A DNA stretch of 27,641 bases from CAZEDU01 sp964511185 (GCA_964511185.1 CAZEDU010000069.1:1-27641), one strand, 5' to 3'; positions 1 through 7,498 are shown, counted from the stretch's first letter. Translations and numbers: made by a program. Notes: a model not told the origin generated them from the sequence alone.

Positions 1-51
1 CCCAAGGGTAGACACACCCGTGCTACGCCTTCAAGATGTGACCAGGTCGTA
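1..51. other. Short non-coding left edge of window
   Basis: The 51 bases downstream of the first minus-strand gene show no clear hairpin terminator and no supported ORF. The gene that lies beyond the window edge cannot be judged. Confidence 0.4.
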
Positions 52-993
52 CTAGAGCGACAGCCGCATCGTCGTCTGCTGGCGCGGCTGCACGGTGACG
101 CTCGTCCGCGCGGGCGCGCCCGGCGGGAGAAACGCCTCCACCTCGAGCGCGCCGTGTGGCACGCGCGTGAGACGAAAGCGGCCCTCCGCATCGCTCCAGG
201 TGAAGAACGGGTGCGCGAAGCGGCCGAGGTACGCGGGAGCCTCTTTCTTCCCGTGCACCGCGCACTCGATGGTGAACAGGCCCGTCGCCTCCCTCAGCGC
301 GATGGCGCTCAGCTCGCCTTCTTCGGGCACCGGGACGTTGGTGATCCACGCGCCCGTCCCGTGACGCTTGATGAGCAGCGTGTGGAGCTGCCGGTCCGTC
401 GCGCGCGCGTGCAGCGCCTGCCCGAGGTGGACCGCCACGCGTGCAGGCGAGAGCCCGCGCCCGTCGTTCTCGAGGACCAACGCCGGCGCGCCCGGCGCGA
501 AGGTGAAGCGCTCGAGGCCGCGCGCGACATAGACGAGCGCGCCGCTCACCGGCTGCCCCTTCGCGTCGAGCACCTGTCCTTCGAGCTCGCCCGTGTCCCG
601 CTCATCGATGACGCTCGGGCTGGGCGGCGCCGGCGCTTCACGCTCCACGCGCGATGCGGGCTTCGCGCTCGCGGCGGCGGGCGGCGCCGGCTCGGGCGGA
701 TCGGTGAAGACGAGCAGCACGAGCAGCACGCTTGCGGTGACGGCGAACTTGGCCGCCATCAGCTCGATCGTGTGGACCAGCCAGGCGACGGGGCCGAAGC
801 GGCGGGTGAGCAGCAGCGCGACGAGCACCAGCGGCGGGATCGTCAGATAGCTGTAGAGAATCGAGTGGTCCCAGTCGAAGCGCTGCTTCCACACGGCGCC
901 GTGCACGAAGAGGAATTGAGCGACCACCCCGGCCAGGAGCAGGAGCCGCCAGCGGGTGGAGAGCGCCGGGTACGTGGGCTGAGGCTCGCTCAC
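52..993 (-). CDS. Three-helix membrane protein with cupredoxin/carboxypeptidase-regulatory-like C-terminal region
   Basis: A 313-residue protein. I chose the GTG start at 993 because it overlaps the stop of the upstream gene in a GTGA arrangement (990-993), a classic sign of translational coupling; a longer reading to 1248 would lie wholly inside the neighbour. Three hydrophobic helices fill about residues 14-98, followed by a Pro/Ala-rich linker (about 100-130). The rest begins GELEGQVLDAKGQPVSGALV, typical of the carboxypeptidase-regulatory-like beta sandwich, and ends with DAEGRFRLTRVPHGALEVEAF, also typical. Between them sit an LHT motif and IECAVH followed by HPFF. This order resembles MauL/plastocyanin-like secreted proteins, which carry H...C-x-x-H...M copper ligands. 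Here the usual Met after CxxH is not evident, so copper binding is uncertain. The likely location is the inner membrane with a periplasmic tail. Function is unknown. Confidence 0.75.
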   Translation of the reverse strand: MSEPQPTYPALSTRWRLLLLAGVVAQFLFVHGAVWKQRFDWDHSILYSYLTIPPLVLVALLLTRRFGPVAWLVHTIELMAAKFAVTASVLLVLLVFTDPPEPAPPAAASAKPASRVEREAPAPPSPSVIDERDTGELEGQVLDAKGQPVSGALVYVARGLERFTFAPGAPALVLENDGRGLSPARVAVHLGQALHARATDRQLHTLLIKRHGTGAWITNVPVPEEGELSAIALREATGLFTIECAVHGKKEAPAYLGRFAHPFFTWSDAEGRFRLTRVPHGALEVEAFLPPGAPARTSVTVQPRQQTTMRLSL

Positions 994-2420
994 GGCCGCG
1001 CGCAGGTGGCCCAACCAGGACCACACCAACTCTCTTCTCGCTCGATGCGTCGCGGCGCGCCGTTCGACGCGCCGACCGTCTTCCACGCGACGCCGTTGGT
1101 CGACAGCCGCATTTGGTAGAAGAGCGTGTTCCAGGGGCTCAGGTTGAGCTCTTGCCGGGGAACGTCCCAGCGGAAGCGGTAGTTGTTGCCGACGCGCTCG
1201 ACGAAGGTGAGCCAGTCGCGCCGCTCCGCCTGCCCATCCAGCCGCCACGCGACTTGGGCGAGCACCGCCTCAGGCGCAGCCACCCGGTCGGTGACGCCGG
1301 GCGCGTACACGTCGACGTCGACGAACATGCAGGCGCGCTGCTGGATGTAGCTGTCGACCCACTGCACCTCGGGGACGCCGTCGCTGTGCACGCAGCTGCG
1401 GCTGAAGCTGCCGCCGAAGTCGCCCGCCCACGCGACCGGAGGCGGCGGGTCCGCCCACACCGTGAAGGCGTGGTTGAGGCCGAAGTTGCTGTCGTACGCC
1501 TCGCAGCCATTGCCAGCGCTGTTCTTGAACCACACCTCGGCGCGCTGCGCGTCGGCCGGCACGCGGAAGGTGAACGGCGCGGCGTAAGCGACGGGAGTGG
1601 GCACGCCGTTGTGGGTCTCGAACGCGCGCACGGTGCCGTCGACCTGCTGCCCGCCCGGGGAGAAGCGGATGAACGCGCGCAGGTCCCACGCGGGGAAGCC
1701 GTTGTGGGTGCCGCGGCAGCGGGTGAGGCGGGTGAGCGCGTAGTCGAGCGTGACGTCGCCGCCCGCGACGAAGCGGCCGCGCTGCAGCGTCTGGCCGTCG
1801 CCGCGGAACTGCACCTGCGCGTGCGCCAACGGCTGCGCCGGGCAGACGCGCGGGTCGTCGCTCACCGCGAAGCCGGACGTCGCGTCGAGCACGTAGTTGT
1901 CGAAATCACCGGGGACGCGATTGTGGTCGTAGAGGCGGCTGCCGTCGGAGCCGCGCACGTACACGCCGAGCTCGAGCCGCGCCTGGGCGGGGAGCTGCCC
2001 GTTGGCCGTCACCTTCAGCGTGTTCTTGCGGATGCGGAAGCGGTAGAGCGCGCCGCCGCTCGGGGTGCGCTTCACCTGGGTCGCCGCGGTGGTGTACCAG
2101 CGGCCGTGCTCGGCCGACTGGTGCGTCACGTAGGGCCGGCCGGACGCCGCCGCCTGCGCCGACAGCTCCAACGTGCCGACCACCACCCCCTCGCAGGTCG
2201 ACCCGGTGCACGCGGTCTCCAACGCGCCGTCGTCGCGCCGCGCCAGCGCGGCCTCGCGCAGCACCACCTGACAGGAGCGATCTGCCAAGTGCGTGGTGGT
2301 CAACTCCGAGCTGATCAACGTGTCGAGCGCGTCGTCACGCGGGGCGTCGGCGGAGGGTCCGCAGGCACCGCAGGTCAGCGCCAAAGCGGCGAGAAGGCAT
2401 CGAAATTTTCGGGAGCGCAT
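990..2420 (-). CDS. Secreted lipoprotein-like protein of unknown function
   Basis: A 476-residue protein. The ATG at 2420 is preferred because it opens a signal sequence (MRSRKFR, then a hydrophobic stretch ending LTCGAC); an upstream in-frame start at 2510 would bury this signal. Cys20 could be lipidated, though the lipobox (CGA before Cys) is not canonical. The mature protein is rich in beta-strand-like segments and scattered Cys residues. Paired blocks of the type GGDVTLDY...RLTRCRG and SPGGQQVDG recall the DUF6209-type domain of myxobacterial secreted proteins; that match is from memory and weak. No catalytic motif is recognised. It is the first gene of a two-gene unit with the membrane protein at 52-993 (GTGA overlap), which suggests they act together. 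It is divergent from the small lipoprotein at 2526. Confidence 0.8.
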   Translation of the reverse strand: MRSRKFRCLLAALALTCGACGPSADAPRDDALDTLISSELTTTHLADRSCQVVLREAALARRDDGALETACTGSTCEGVVVGTLELSAQAAASGRPYVTHQSAEHGRWYTTAATQVKRTPSGGALYRFRIRKNTLKVTANGQLPAQARLELGVYVRGSDGSRLYDHNRVPGDFDNYVLDATSGFAVSDDPRVCPAQPLAHAQVQFRGDGQTLQRGRFVAGGDVTLDYALTRLTRCRGTHNGFPAWDLRAFIRFSPGGQQVDGTVRAFETHNGVPTPVAYAAPFTFRVPADAQRAEVWFKNSAGNGCEAYDSNFGLNHAFTVWADPPPPVAWAGDFGGSFSRSCVHSDGVPEVQWVDSYIQQRACMFVDVDVYAPGVTDRVAAPEAVLAQVAWRLDGQAERRDWLTFVERVGNNYRFRWDVPRQELNLSPWNTLFYQMRLSTNGVAWKTVGASNGAPRRIEREESWCGPGWATCARP

Positions 2421-2510
2421 CACGGGCGCGCATGAATGCGCGTGTCGCGAGAAGGAAGCAAGTCCTTGAATCGAAGGGGATGTCACTGGCCCGTGCCACA
2501 GGGGCATCAC

Positions 2511-2516
2511 TACAAT
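2511..2516 (+). promoter_or_regulatory. Possible -10 element for the Cys-rich lipoprotein gene
   Basis: TACAAT lies only 9 bases before the ATG at 2526, in the 105-bp divergent gap (2421-2525). No good -35 hexamer stands 16-18 bases upstream. If used, transcription would begin almost at the start codon and give a near-leaderless message. The GGCAGG in between could alternatively be a weak ribosome-binding site. Confidence 0.25.
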
Positions 2517-2525
2517 GGCAGGCCT

Positions 2526-3005
2526 ATGAGGAAGACCATCGCCGCCATCGCGCTGTTCGGCTCGGGGCTGCTCGCCATGGGCGCCTGCGAGCCCTGGCCC
2601 GAGGCGCCTCCGACCGGCTCCTCCCCAGGGCCTGCGAGGGTCACCATCGTGCCGAACGACGCAGGCGCTCCACAGGATGGAGGTTACGATGACGGCGGCA
2701 CCCGCGACGGCGGCCTGACCCCGTGCAACCCGAACGCGAGCCCCGACACCTGTCCGGCCACCTCGGACTGCGCGTGCTTGCCGGGCAGCGGCGGCTGCTG
2801 GTGCTTCGAGGGCAACCCGGGCGACCTGTGCACCGTGCAGAACGGCAACTGCAAGCTGCCGACGTTCTGCCGCGCGGGCGACGCGCAGCTTTACGGCAAG
2901 TGCGGCACCGGCGGCTCTCCGGGGGACGTGTGCCGGTTCGACCTGCCGTGTTCGGTGGGGCTCAGCTGCACGCTCAGCTGCGACTGGGGCACCTGCTGCC
3001 AGTGA
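2526..3005 (+). CDS. Small Cys-rich lipoprotein
   Basis: A 159-residue protein. The ATG at 2526 opens a clear lipoprotein signal (MRK, hydrophobic core, AMGAC with Cys21 as lipid site); the longer reading from 2436 would hide it. A Pro/Gly/Asp-rich linker (about 22-70, including DGG repeats) leads to a compact domain with 16 cysteines (about residues 71-158) ending CDWGTCCQ. The even number and close spacing suggest up to eight disulfides, as in small secreted knottin-like or follistatin/IGFBP-like modules. I do not recognise the family. It is divergent from the secreted-protein gene at 2420 and converges with the FN3 lipoprotein, from which it is separated by only 7 bases. Likely an outer-surface or periplasmic protein; function unknown. 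Confidence 0.8.
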   Translation: MRKTIAAIALFGSGLLAMGACEPWPEAPPTGSSPGPARVTIVPNDAGAPQDGGYDDGGTRDGGLTPCNPNASPDTCPATSDCACLPGSGGCWCFEGNPGDLCTVQNGNCKLPTFCRAGDAQLYGKCGTGGSPGDVCRFDLPCSVGLSCTLSCDWGTCCQ

Positions 3006-3012
3006 GCTTTCG

Positions 3013-3864
3013 TCACGGCTGCGCGGTGAAGTTGAGCGTTATCGAGCGGCCCACCGCGCCGCCGCCGTTGGTCAGCTCGTAGCCGGTGACCACCAGCACG
3101 TGCGCGCCCACGGTCGGCGTCCACGCGTTGTAGTCGGGCCCGGCCACGTCACCCGCGAGGGCGTAGGGCGCGTTGTTCTCGTTGCGCAGCTCGGTGCCAT
3201 CGAGGGTGAACTTCACGCTGCCCACCGTGCCGATCACGTTCGCGCGGATGCTCAAGTTCTGGGTGCCGAGCGCGCTGAAGTCGAGCACGGCATTGTTCGC
3301 GAGCGGGTCGAACCCGGCGATCGGCTGATCCGTATCGGCGTTGATCAACGTGAGCGAGGTGACGCCGAAGCTCGGCTGCGGCGGCTGTGGCGTCGTCGGC
3401 TGACTGGCGGGCGTCGACGTGGTGTCGGTGCCGCTCGGCGTCGAAGGCGTCGTCGGCGTGTTGGGGGTGCTCGGCGTCTGCGCGCTGGACCCGAGCGCGA
3501 TGACCGGAGTGGTCGCCTCGGAGTAGCCCGCTTCGTTGTACGCGCGCACCGTGTAGAAGTAGTGCGTCGTGTCGATGAGGTCGGTGTCGACGTAGCGGGT
3601 GCCGTTGGGCTCGACCAGCGCCACCAGCACGAAGCGCCCGTCCGGCTCGGTCGAGCGCTCGACTCGAAAGCCCCACTCGTTGTCCGACAGGTCTTGCCAG
3701 CGCAAGGTCGCTTCGCTGCCGACGCGCTCGACCGTGAGCCCGGTGGGGTCGACGGGGAGTATCTCCGCGAAGCCCGGCTTGGCCTGGCCCAGATCCGCTC
3801 CGCACCCCAGCGCCCAGAGCACCCACCCACAAGCCACGAACCGCAGGACATGTGCCGACTTCAT
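3013..3864 (-). CDS. Fibronectin type III lipoprotein
   Basis: A 283-residue protein. The signal sequence ends WALGC (Cys21), a good lipobox. Residues about 38-125 form a fibronectin type III domain: the LRWQDLSDNEWGFRVERS and YFYTVRAYNEAGYSE segments carry the conserved Trp, Tyr and Leu positions. A Thr/Pro/Ser linker follows (about 130-165). Residues about 167-283 form a second beta-rich domain with the pattern SLTLINADTDQPI...LSIRANV...GSVKF...NENNAPYALAGD...G.H.LVVTGYE...G.AG. I recognise this pattern as a widespread module in large secreted or adhesion-like proteins, often beside malectin or FN3 domains, and probably a carbohydrate- or protein-binding Ig-like fold. No enzyme motif is seen. 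It is probably a surface-exposed binding protein. The ATG at 3864 has no strong Shine-Dalgarno. Confidence 0.85.
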   Translation of the reverse strand: MKSAHVLRFVACGWVLWALGCGADLGQAKPGFAEILPVDPTGLTVERVGSEATLRWQDLSDNEWGFRVERSTEPDGRFVLVALVEPNGTRYVDTDLIDTTHYFYTVRAYNEAGYSEATTPVIALGSSAQTPSTPNTPTTPSTPSGTDTTSTPASQPTTPQPPQPSFGVTSLTLINADTDQPIAGFDPLANNAVLDFSALGTQNLSIRANVIGTVGSVKFTLDGTELRNENNAPYALAGDVAGPDYNAWTPTVGAHVLVVTGYELTNGGGAVGRSITLNFTAQP

Positions 3865-3904
3865 ATGGAAGAGGGTCGAGCAAGAAGCACACCCCTCTCA
3901 AAAG

Positions 3905-3929
3905 CCATGAAGAATCCATGGCTTCATGG
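3905..3929. repeat. Inverted repeat upstream of FN3 lipoprotein gene
   Basis: CCATGAAG (3905-3912) and CTTCATGG (3922-3929) are perfect 8-bp inverted arms with a 9-base spacer. A nested pair GCCATG (3904-3909) and CATGGC (3917-3922) lies within it. It sits about 41 bases before the start codon at 3864 and could be an operator or a hairpin in the 5' leader. No protein-binding evidence is available. Confidence 0.4.
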
Positions 3930-3997
3930 GGGAACCCAGGCGGCGTGTTGGTGCACCGATACGCCAGCCGACGCCAAGCCCGCCGCGACCGCGCCAA

Positions 3998-4028
3998 GAA
4001 ATCATAATAATTTCAGACAATTATATTT
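3998..4028. promoter_or_regulatory. AT-rich island before the M23 peptidase gene
   Basis: A run of mostly A and T bases stands out sharply from the GC-rich surroundings and includes a TATATT-like hexamer at about 4022-4027. It lies about 95-120 bases before the start at 4122 and in the 257-bp divergent gap 3865-4121, so it may hold a promoter for either side. No convincing -35 box is seen. Confidence 0.3.
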
Positions 4029-4121
4029 AGATGGGCCTGCGCGTGGAGGCGCCACATCGGGTGCTCAGGCGTCCTGAAGCCGAGGGAACTGGGGGAGGGC
4101 AAGTCACGACAATTTCTTAGA

Positions 4122-5303
4122 ATGGCATCGAGCACGCGCGACGCTTCATCCGAGCCCAACCGCCAACGCCTCTCCACCGCGCAGCGAGCGCTGCGAAAGC
4201 TCGGGTATTCGCCCGGGCGCGTCGACGGAAAGCCGGCGCCCGAGACGACCCTGGCGATTCGTGACTTCCGGCGCGACGAGCCTGGCCTCAAGAACAAGGG
4301 TTGGCTCGACGCGAAGGTGCAGGACCAGCTCTCCCAGGCCGTGCGCGCGTACGCGCACGACGCCTTCTCGGTGCGCATCACCCGGCACACCCGCTCGCAT
4401 CTCAACCGCGACCGCGCCACCGGAGAGCGGGTGGCGGCCCAAACGCTCGGCCTCGGCGACAACGGGCCCGAGGTCGCCAACATTCAGCACCACCTCAAGG
4501 CGGCGGGGTTCGATCCGCGCCACACCCACGGCAAGTTTGATCAGCGCACCCGCGGTGCCGTGCGCGCCTTTCAACGCGCTGTCGGTCTGGGGGTAACCGG
4601 CTTCGTGGACGCCGCCACCTGGGAGAAGCTCGAAGGCGTCTACCGCTATCACAAGAAGAGCGCGCCGCAGGCGCTGGGGGAGCGCTCGCCGCTCGTCCTC
4701 CGCAGCGAGCGCGCGCTCGCCACGCTCGGGTACGACGTCGGCAAGGTCGATGGCCACTTCGACGCGAAGACCCAGCGCGCCGTGCGCGCGTTCGAGAAGC
4801 GCAGGAAGGGCTTTCGAAACGACGGGGAGATCAGCGGCAAGCAGTTCGTGGCGATGGAGAAGCTCGCGAAGAAGGCGATGCGCGGTCCCTTCTACCCGCT
4901 GTCGATTCGCGGCAGCGACTTAGGCGGCGCCGCCGCGCACCGCGGCAACCCCGGCAACGCTGGCCTGTCGAACTGGGAGTCCCTCAACGCGGTCGACTTG
5001 GGCGTTCCGGTCGGCACGCCGGTCTACGCGATGGTGAGCGGCACCATTGGCCGCGAGATTGGCCCCCTCCACTCGAGCAACCCGCGGCTCGCCGGCGAGC
5101 GGCTGCACCTGCACACCAAGAACAACGAGTACTACTACGCGCACCTGTCGCGCCTGGTGGTGCGCGCCGGCCAGCGCGTCCGCGCGGGGCAGCTGCTCGG
5201 CTACTCCGGCTCCGCGGCGGGGTCGCCCCACCTGCACCTGGCGGTCAAGCACGGCGACCCCGAGGCCATCGTCCGCCGGGGCCGGCTCAAGCCGCGCCCG
5301 TGA
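4122..5303 (+). CDS. Peptidoglycan-binding protein with M23 (LytM-like) peptidase domain
   Basis: A 393-residue protein with three PG-binding-1 type domains (about 16-75, 108-170 and 188-245), each with the pattern A...L..LGY..G.VDG.F...T..A+..F. An M23-like domain follows at about 285-380. It keeps Asp292 (AVDLGVPVGTPVYA), His341 (YYAHLS) and the HLH motif with His370 and His372. The usual HxxxD zinc ligand is Leu288 instead of His, so catalysis may be reduced or differently arranged. The N-terminus (MASSTRDASS) is polar with no signal peptide or membrane segment, unlike ordinary secreted autolysins. That would suit delivery by a phage-like or contractile machine, or lysis release, but none is in the window. 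It converges with the SDR gene at 5325. Confidence 0.85.
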   Translation: MASSTRDASSEPNRQRLSTAQRALRKLGYSPGRVDGKPAPETTLAIRDFRRDEPGLKNKGWLDAKVQDQLSQAVRAYAHDAFSVRITRHTRSHLNRDRATGERVAAQTLGLGDNGPEVANIQHHLKAAGFDPRHTHGKFDQRTRGAVRAFQRAVGLGVTGFVDAATWEKLEGVYRYHKKSAPQALGERSPLVLRSERALATLGYDVGKVDGHFDAKTQRAVRAFEKRRKGFRNDGEISGKQFVAMEKLAKKAMRGPFYPLSIRGSDLGGAAAHRGNPGNAGLSNWESLNAVDLGVPVGTPVYAMVSGTIGREIGPLHSSNPRLAGERLHLHTKNNEYYYAHLSRLVVRAGQRVRAGQLLGYSGSAAGSPHLHLAVKHGDPEAIVRRGRLKPRP

Positions 5304-5324
5304 CGGGAGCCCTCACCGGGGCCT

Positions 5325-6149
5325 TCAGGGGTCCACGAAGAAGTCGGGCATCGGCTCCACGCCCGGCTTCACCGCGTAGCGCGTGAAGTCGGTCACGCCG
5401 GCTTCGCGCAGCAGCGCTTCGTCGATGACGAACTGGCCGGTGAAGCTGCGGCTGTCGCGGGTGAGGATGTGGTGCGCCGCGTCCGCCACGATGTCGGGCG
5501 TGCGGCACTTCTGGATCGCCTCGTCCCCGCCCAGCATCTTCATCGCCGCGGTGGCGATGGCGGTCTTCGGCCACAGCGCGTTCACCGCGATGCCGTGCTC
5601 CCGGAGCTCCTCGGCCATGCCGAGCACGCACAGGCTCATGCCGTACTTCGAGATGCTGTAGGCGACGTGGCCTGAGAACCAATGCGCCTTCAAGTTGAGC
5701 GGCGGCGAGAGCATCAGCACGTGCGGGTTCTTCGCCTTCTTCAAGTGCGGCAGGCATGCCTGCGTCGTGGCGAAGGTGCCGCGCACGTTCACCTGGTGCA
5801 TCAGGTCCCACTTCTTCATCGGCGTCGACGCGGTGTCGGTGAGGCTGATGGCGCTCGCGTTGTTCACGCAGATGTCGATGCCGCCGAAGGTCTCCACCGT
5901 CTTGGCGACCGCCTGGGCAATCTGCTCTTCGAACCGGATGTCGACGGTGAGCGGCAGCGCCTTGCCGCCCGCCGCTTCAATCTCCTCGGCCGCGGTGAAG
6001 ATGGTGCCCTCCAGCTTCGGGTGCGCCTCGGCCGTCTTCGCCGCGATGGCGATGCGCGCCCCGTCTTTCGCCGCCCGGAGCGCGATGGCCTTGCCAATGC
6101 CGCGCGAGGCCCCGGTGATGAAGAGCACCTTGTCCTTCAAGTCAGCCAT
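5325..6149 (-). CDS. HSDL2-like short-chain dehydrogenase/reductase
   Basis: A 274-residue SDR. It shows the nucleotide-binding TGASRGIG (12-19), NNAS (96-99), catalytic Ser148 in LSPPLN, and Tyr164/Lys168 in YSISK. The blocks NNASAISLT, LMLSPPLNLK and NALWPKTAI closely match animal hydroxysteroid-dehydrogenase-like protein 2 and its bacterial relatives, so an NAD(P)-dependent oxidoreductase of a lipid or fatty-acyl substrate is likely. The C-terminal SCP2 sterol-carrier domain found in animal HSDL2 is absent; the protein ends after PDFFVDP. It is cytoplasmic. It lies 26 bases downstream of the lipoprotein gene 6176-6832 on the same strand and may be co-transcribed, although the two functions do not obviously match. 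Confidence 0.9.
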   Translation of the reverse strand: MADLKDKVLFITGASRGIGKAIALRAAKDGARIAIAAKTAEAHPKLEGTIFTAAEEIEAAGGKALPLTVDIRFEEQIAQAVAKTVETFGGIDICVNNASAISLTDTASTPMKKWDLMHQVNVRGTFATTQACLPHLKKAKNPHVLMLSPPLNLKAHWFSGHVAYSISKYGMSLCVLGMAEELREHGIAVNALWPKTAIATAAMKMLGGDEAIQKCRTPDIVADAAHHILTRDSRSFTGQFVIDEALLREAGVTDFTRYAVKPGVEPMPDFFVDP

Positions 6150-6175
6150 CGCTCGCCTCGCTCACCGCGCGTTCT

Positions 6176-6832
6176 TCACTTGCAGCTGCCGGTCGTCGTC
6201 TCCCACAGCCGCACGCCGTCGAGCTCCATCCACTCGCCGGCCTTCGGCTGGGGAATGTAGACCCGAAGCAAGAAGCGCTCTTCGCCTTTTCCGGTGACGA
6301 GCATCGGGCCGGTGCCAGGCGGCGGAATCGACTGCCACTCGCCGGTCAGCGGAACCGAGAACTCCTCGTCTTGGTTCTGGCCGGGCGCCGCCTTGCGCAC
6401 GTTGAGCCGCCCGACCTGCGCCGTGCCCCGCACCCACACCGTCGCGCAGTACGAGCGGGTCTCGGGCTTCACCACCGCGTCGTTCGCGTACCAGACGCTC
6501 GCCGCCGACGCGTCGCTCGGCGCGGTCACCTTGCCGACCTTGCCGCCCGCCTTCGCGCTGGGGCTCGCCACCACCTCGAACTGGGCCGACTCGGTGGGGC
6601 TGGTGCGCCAGGCATCGCTGCTCGCGCACTCGAAGCTGCCGTTGGCGAGCAGGTTCGGCGGGTTGCCTTCGTGCGCCTCGCACCCGGTCGACGCGACGCA
6701 GACGCCCGCCTGGCAGAGCTGGCCGTCGGCGCACGAGGCGTTGCTCGTGCAGACCGCGGGCGAAGGGCCTTCGCCCGGGCCACCGCAGTGGGAAAGGACC
6801 ACCAAGAGCGTCGACAGAAACAGGGCGCGCAC
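6176..6832 (-). CDS. Lipoprotein with Cys-rich module and carbohydrate-binding-like domain
   Basis: A 218-residue protein from GTG at 6832. An in-frame TTG at 6871 would add 13 polar residues; I prefer 6832 because it gives a compact signal sequence, but neither has a strong ribosome-binding site. The signal ends VLSHC; His at -1 is unusual for a lipobox, so lipidation at that Cys is uncertain. A short Cys module (CTSNASCADGQLCQAGVC) follows, of the kind common in myxobacterial surface proteins. Next comes a jelly-roll-like domain beginning NLLANGSFE and ending WMELDGVRLWE, typical of the CBM4/9-like carbohydrate-binding fold. No catalytic residues are seen. It is divergent from the XRE regulator gene and upstream of the SDR gene. 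Confidence 0.8.
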   Translation of the reverse strand: MRALFLSTLLVVLSHCGGPGEGPSPAVCTSNASCADGQLCQAGVCVASTGCEAHEGNPPNLLANGSFECASSDAWRTSPTESAQFEVVASPSAKAGGKVGKVTAPSDASAASVWYANDAVVKPETRSYCATVWVRGTAQVGRLNVRKAAPGQNQDEEFSVPLTGEWQSIPPPGTGPMLVTGKGEERFLLRVYIPQPKAGEWMELDGVRLWETTTGSCK

Positions 6833-6903
6833 AGTGGCAACGCGCTTAGGCGTGGCGCGAGATGAGGTCAAGCGCCCGAGTCATACCTGTCGCACTCACC
6901 GCG

Positions 6904-7063
6904 GTTCGGTCTTTGTGTCATCCAACGAACGCAGTTTTTCCGACTGTTCTGGTTGTTCGCGTCACGTCCTCGCCCTCAGTGGCCGTTGGACTGCGAGCAT
7001 CTTCTGCCGTGATTTCTTTGCGCGTAGGTTCGAGCGCGTCGAACGTTTGTTGAGCCGTCGAAC
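6904..7063. promoter_or_regulatory. Cluster of GTTCG/CGAAC motifs, probable operator region of the XRE regulator
   Basis: In the 242-bp divergent gap, GTTCG or its complement CGAAC occurs six times, at 6904-6908, 6926-6930, 6955-6959, 7028-7032, 7040-7044 and 7059-7063. A seventh copy, at 7144, lies in the XRE coding region. The clearest palindrome is GTTCGA-N5-TCGAAC (7028-7044), and CGTCGAACG is directly repeated at 7037-7045 and 7056-7064, just before the start codon at 7075. This arrangement suits autoregulation by a dimeric XRE repressor and possibly control of the divergent lipoprotein gene. TTGGAC at 6986 is a weak -35 candidate. Confidence 0.5.
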
Positions 7064-7074
7064 GGACGGGAGAG

Positions 7075-7473
7075 ATGCCGAAGGACTTTGCTCAGAGCGT
7101 CGCCGCGAGAATTCGTTGTCTGAGAGAGGCGCGAGCGCTATCGGTTCGAGAGCTTGCACGTCGTTCTGGGCTGCCGCCCGAGTCGGTCTCGCGCAGCGAG
7201 CGCGGAATCACCGAGATAACCCTCACCAACCTCGCCAAGCTCTGCCAGGGGCTGTCCATCGACCTGCCTCACTTCTTCGACTTCGCCAGCAAGCCCGACC
7301 TGACCGAGCTCAAGCCCGAGATGCGGCGGGTGATGATGGTGCTGGGGGAAGTCCCCTCCACGCGCCTGGCGCGGGTCGCCAAGGGGCTCGAGCTCATTTT
7401 GAGCGAGCCGAAGCTCGACCGCTCGCTGAACGGTCGCAACCGGCTGCGCTCGCGGGCCGAAGAGGAAGCCTGA
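7075..7473 (+). CDS. XRE-family helix-turn-helix transcriptional regulator
   Basis: A 132-residue protein with an HTH_3/XRE DNA-binding domain at about 8-66: IRCLREARALSVRELARRSGLPPESVSRSERG, with recognition helix near 33-42, then ITLTNLAKLCQGLSIDLPHFF. The C-terminal half (about 75-132) is helical and basic, with no recognised ligand-binding domain. GGGAG before the ATG is a good ribosome-binding site. A palindrome cluster lies directly upstream, which points to autoregulation. The DTW-domain gene starts 25 bases after its stop on the same strand and may be co-transcribed. Target genes are unknown; the divergent lipoprotein and SDR genes are the nearest candidates. Confidence 0.9.
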   Translation: MPKDFAQSVAARIRCLREARALSVRELARRSGLPPESVSRSERGITEITLTNLAKLCQGLSIDLPHFFDFASKPDLTELKPEMRRVMMVLGEVPSTRLARVAKGLELILSEPKLDRSLNGRNRLRSRAEEEA

Positions 7474-7498
7474 AACTGGCGTAGAAGGGTGGGGCCCC

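Noticed and set aside
5297..5307. CCCGT-G-ACGGG palindrome at the M23 gene stop as a terminator
   Set aside because: Single-base loop and no T run; it spans the stop codon and is unlikely to form a functional terminator.
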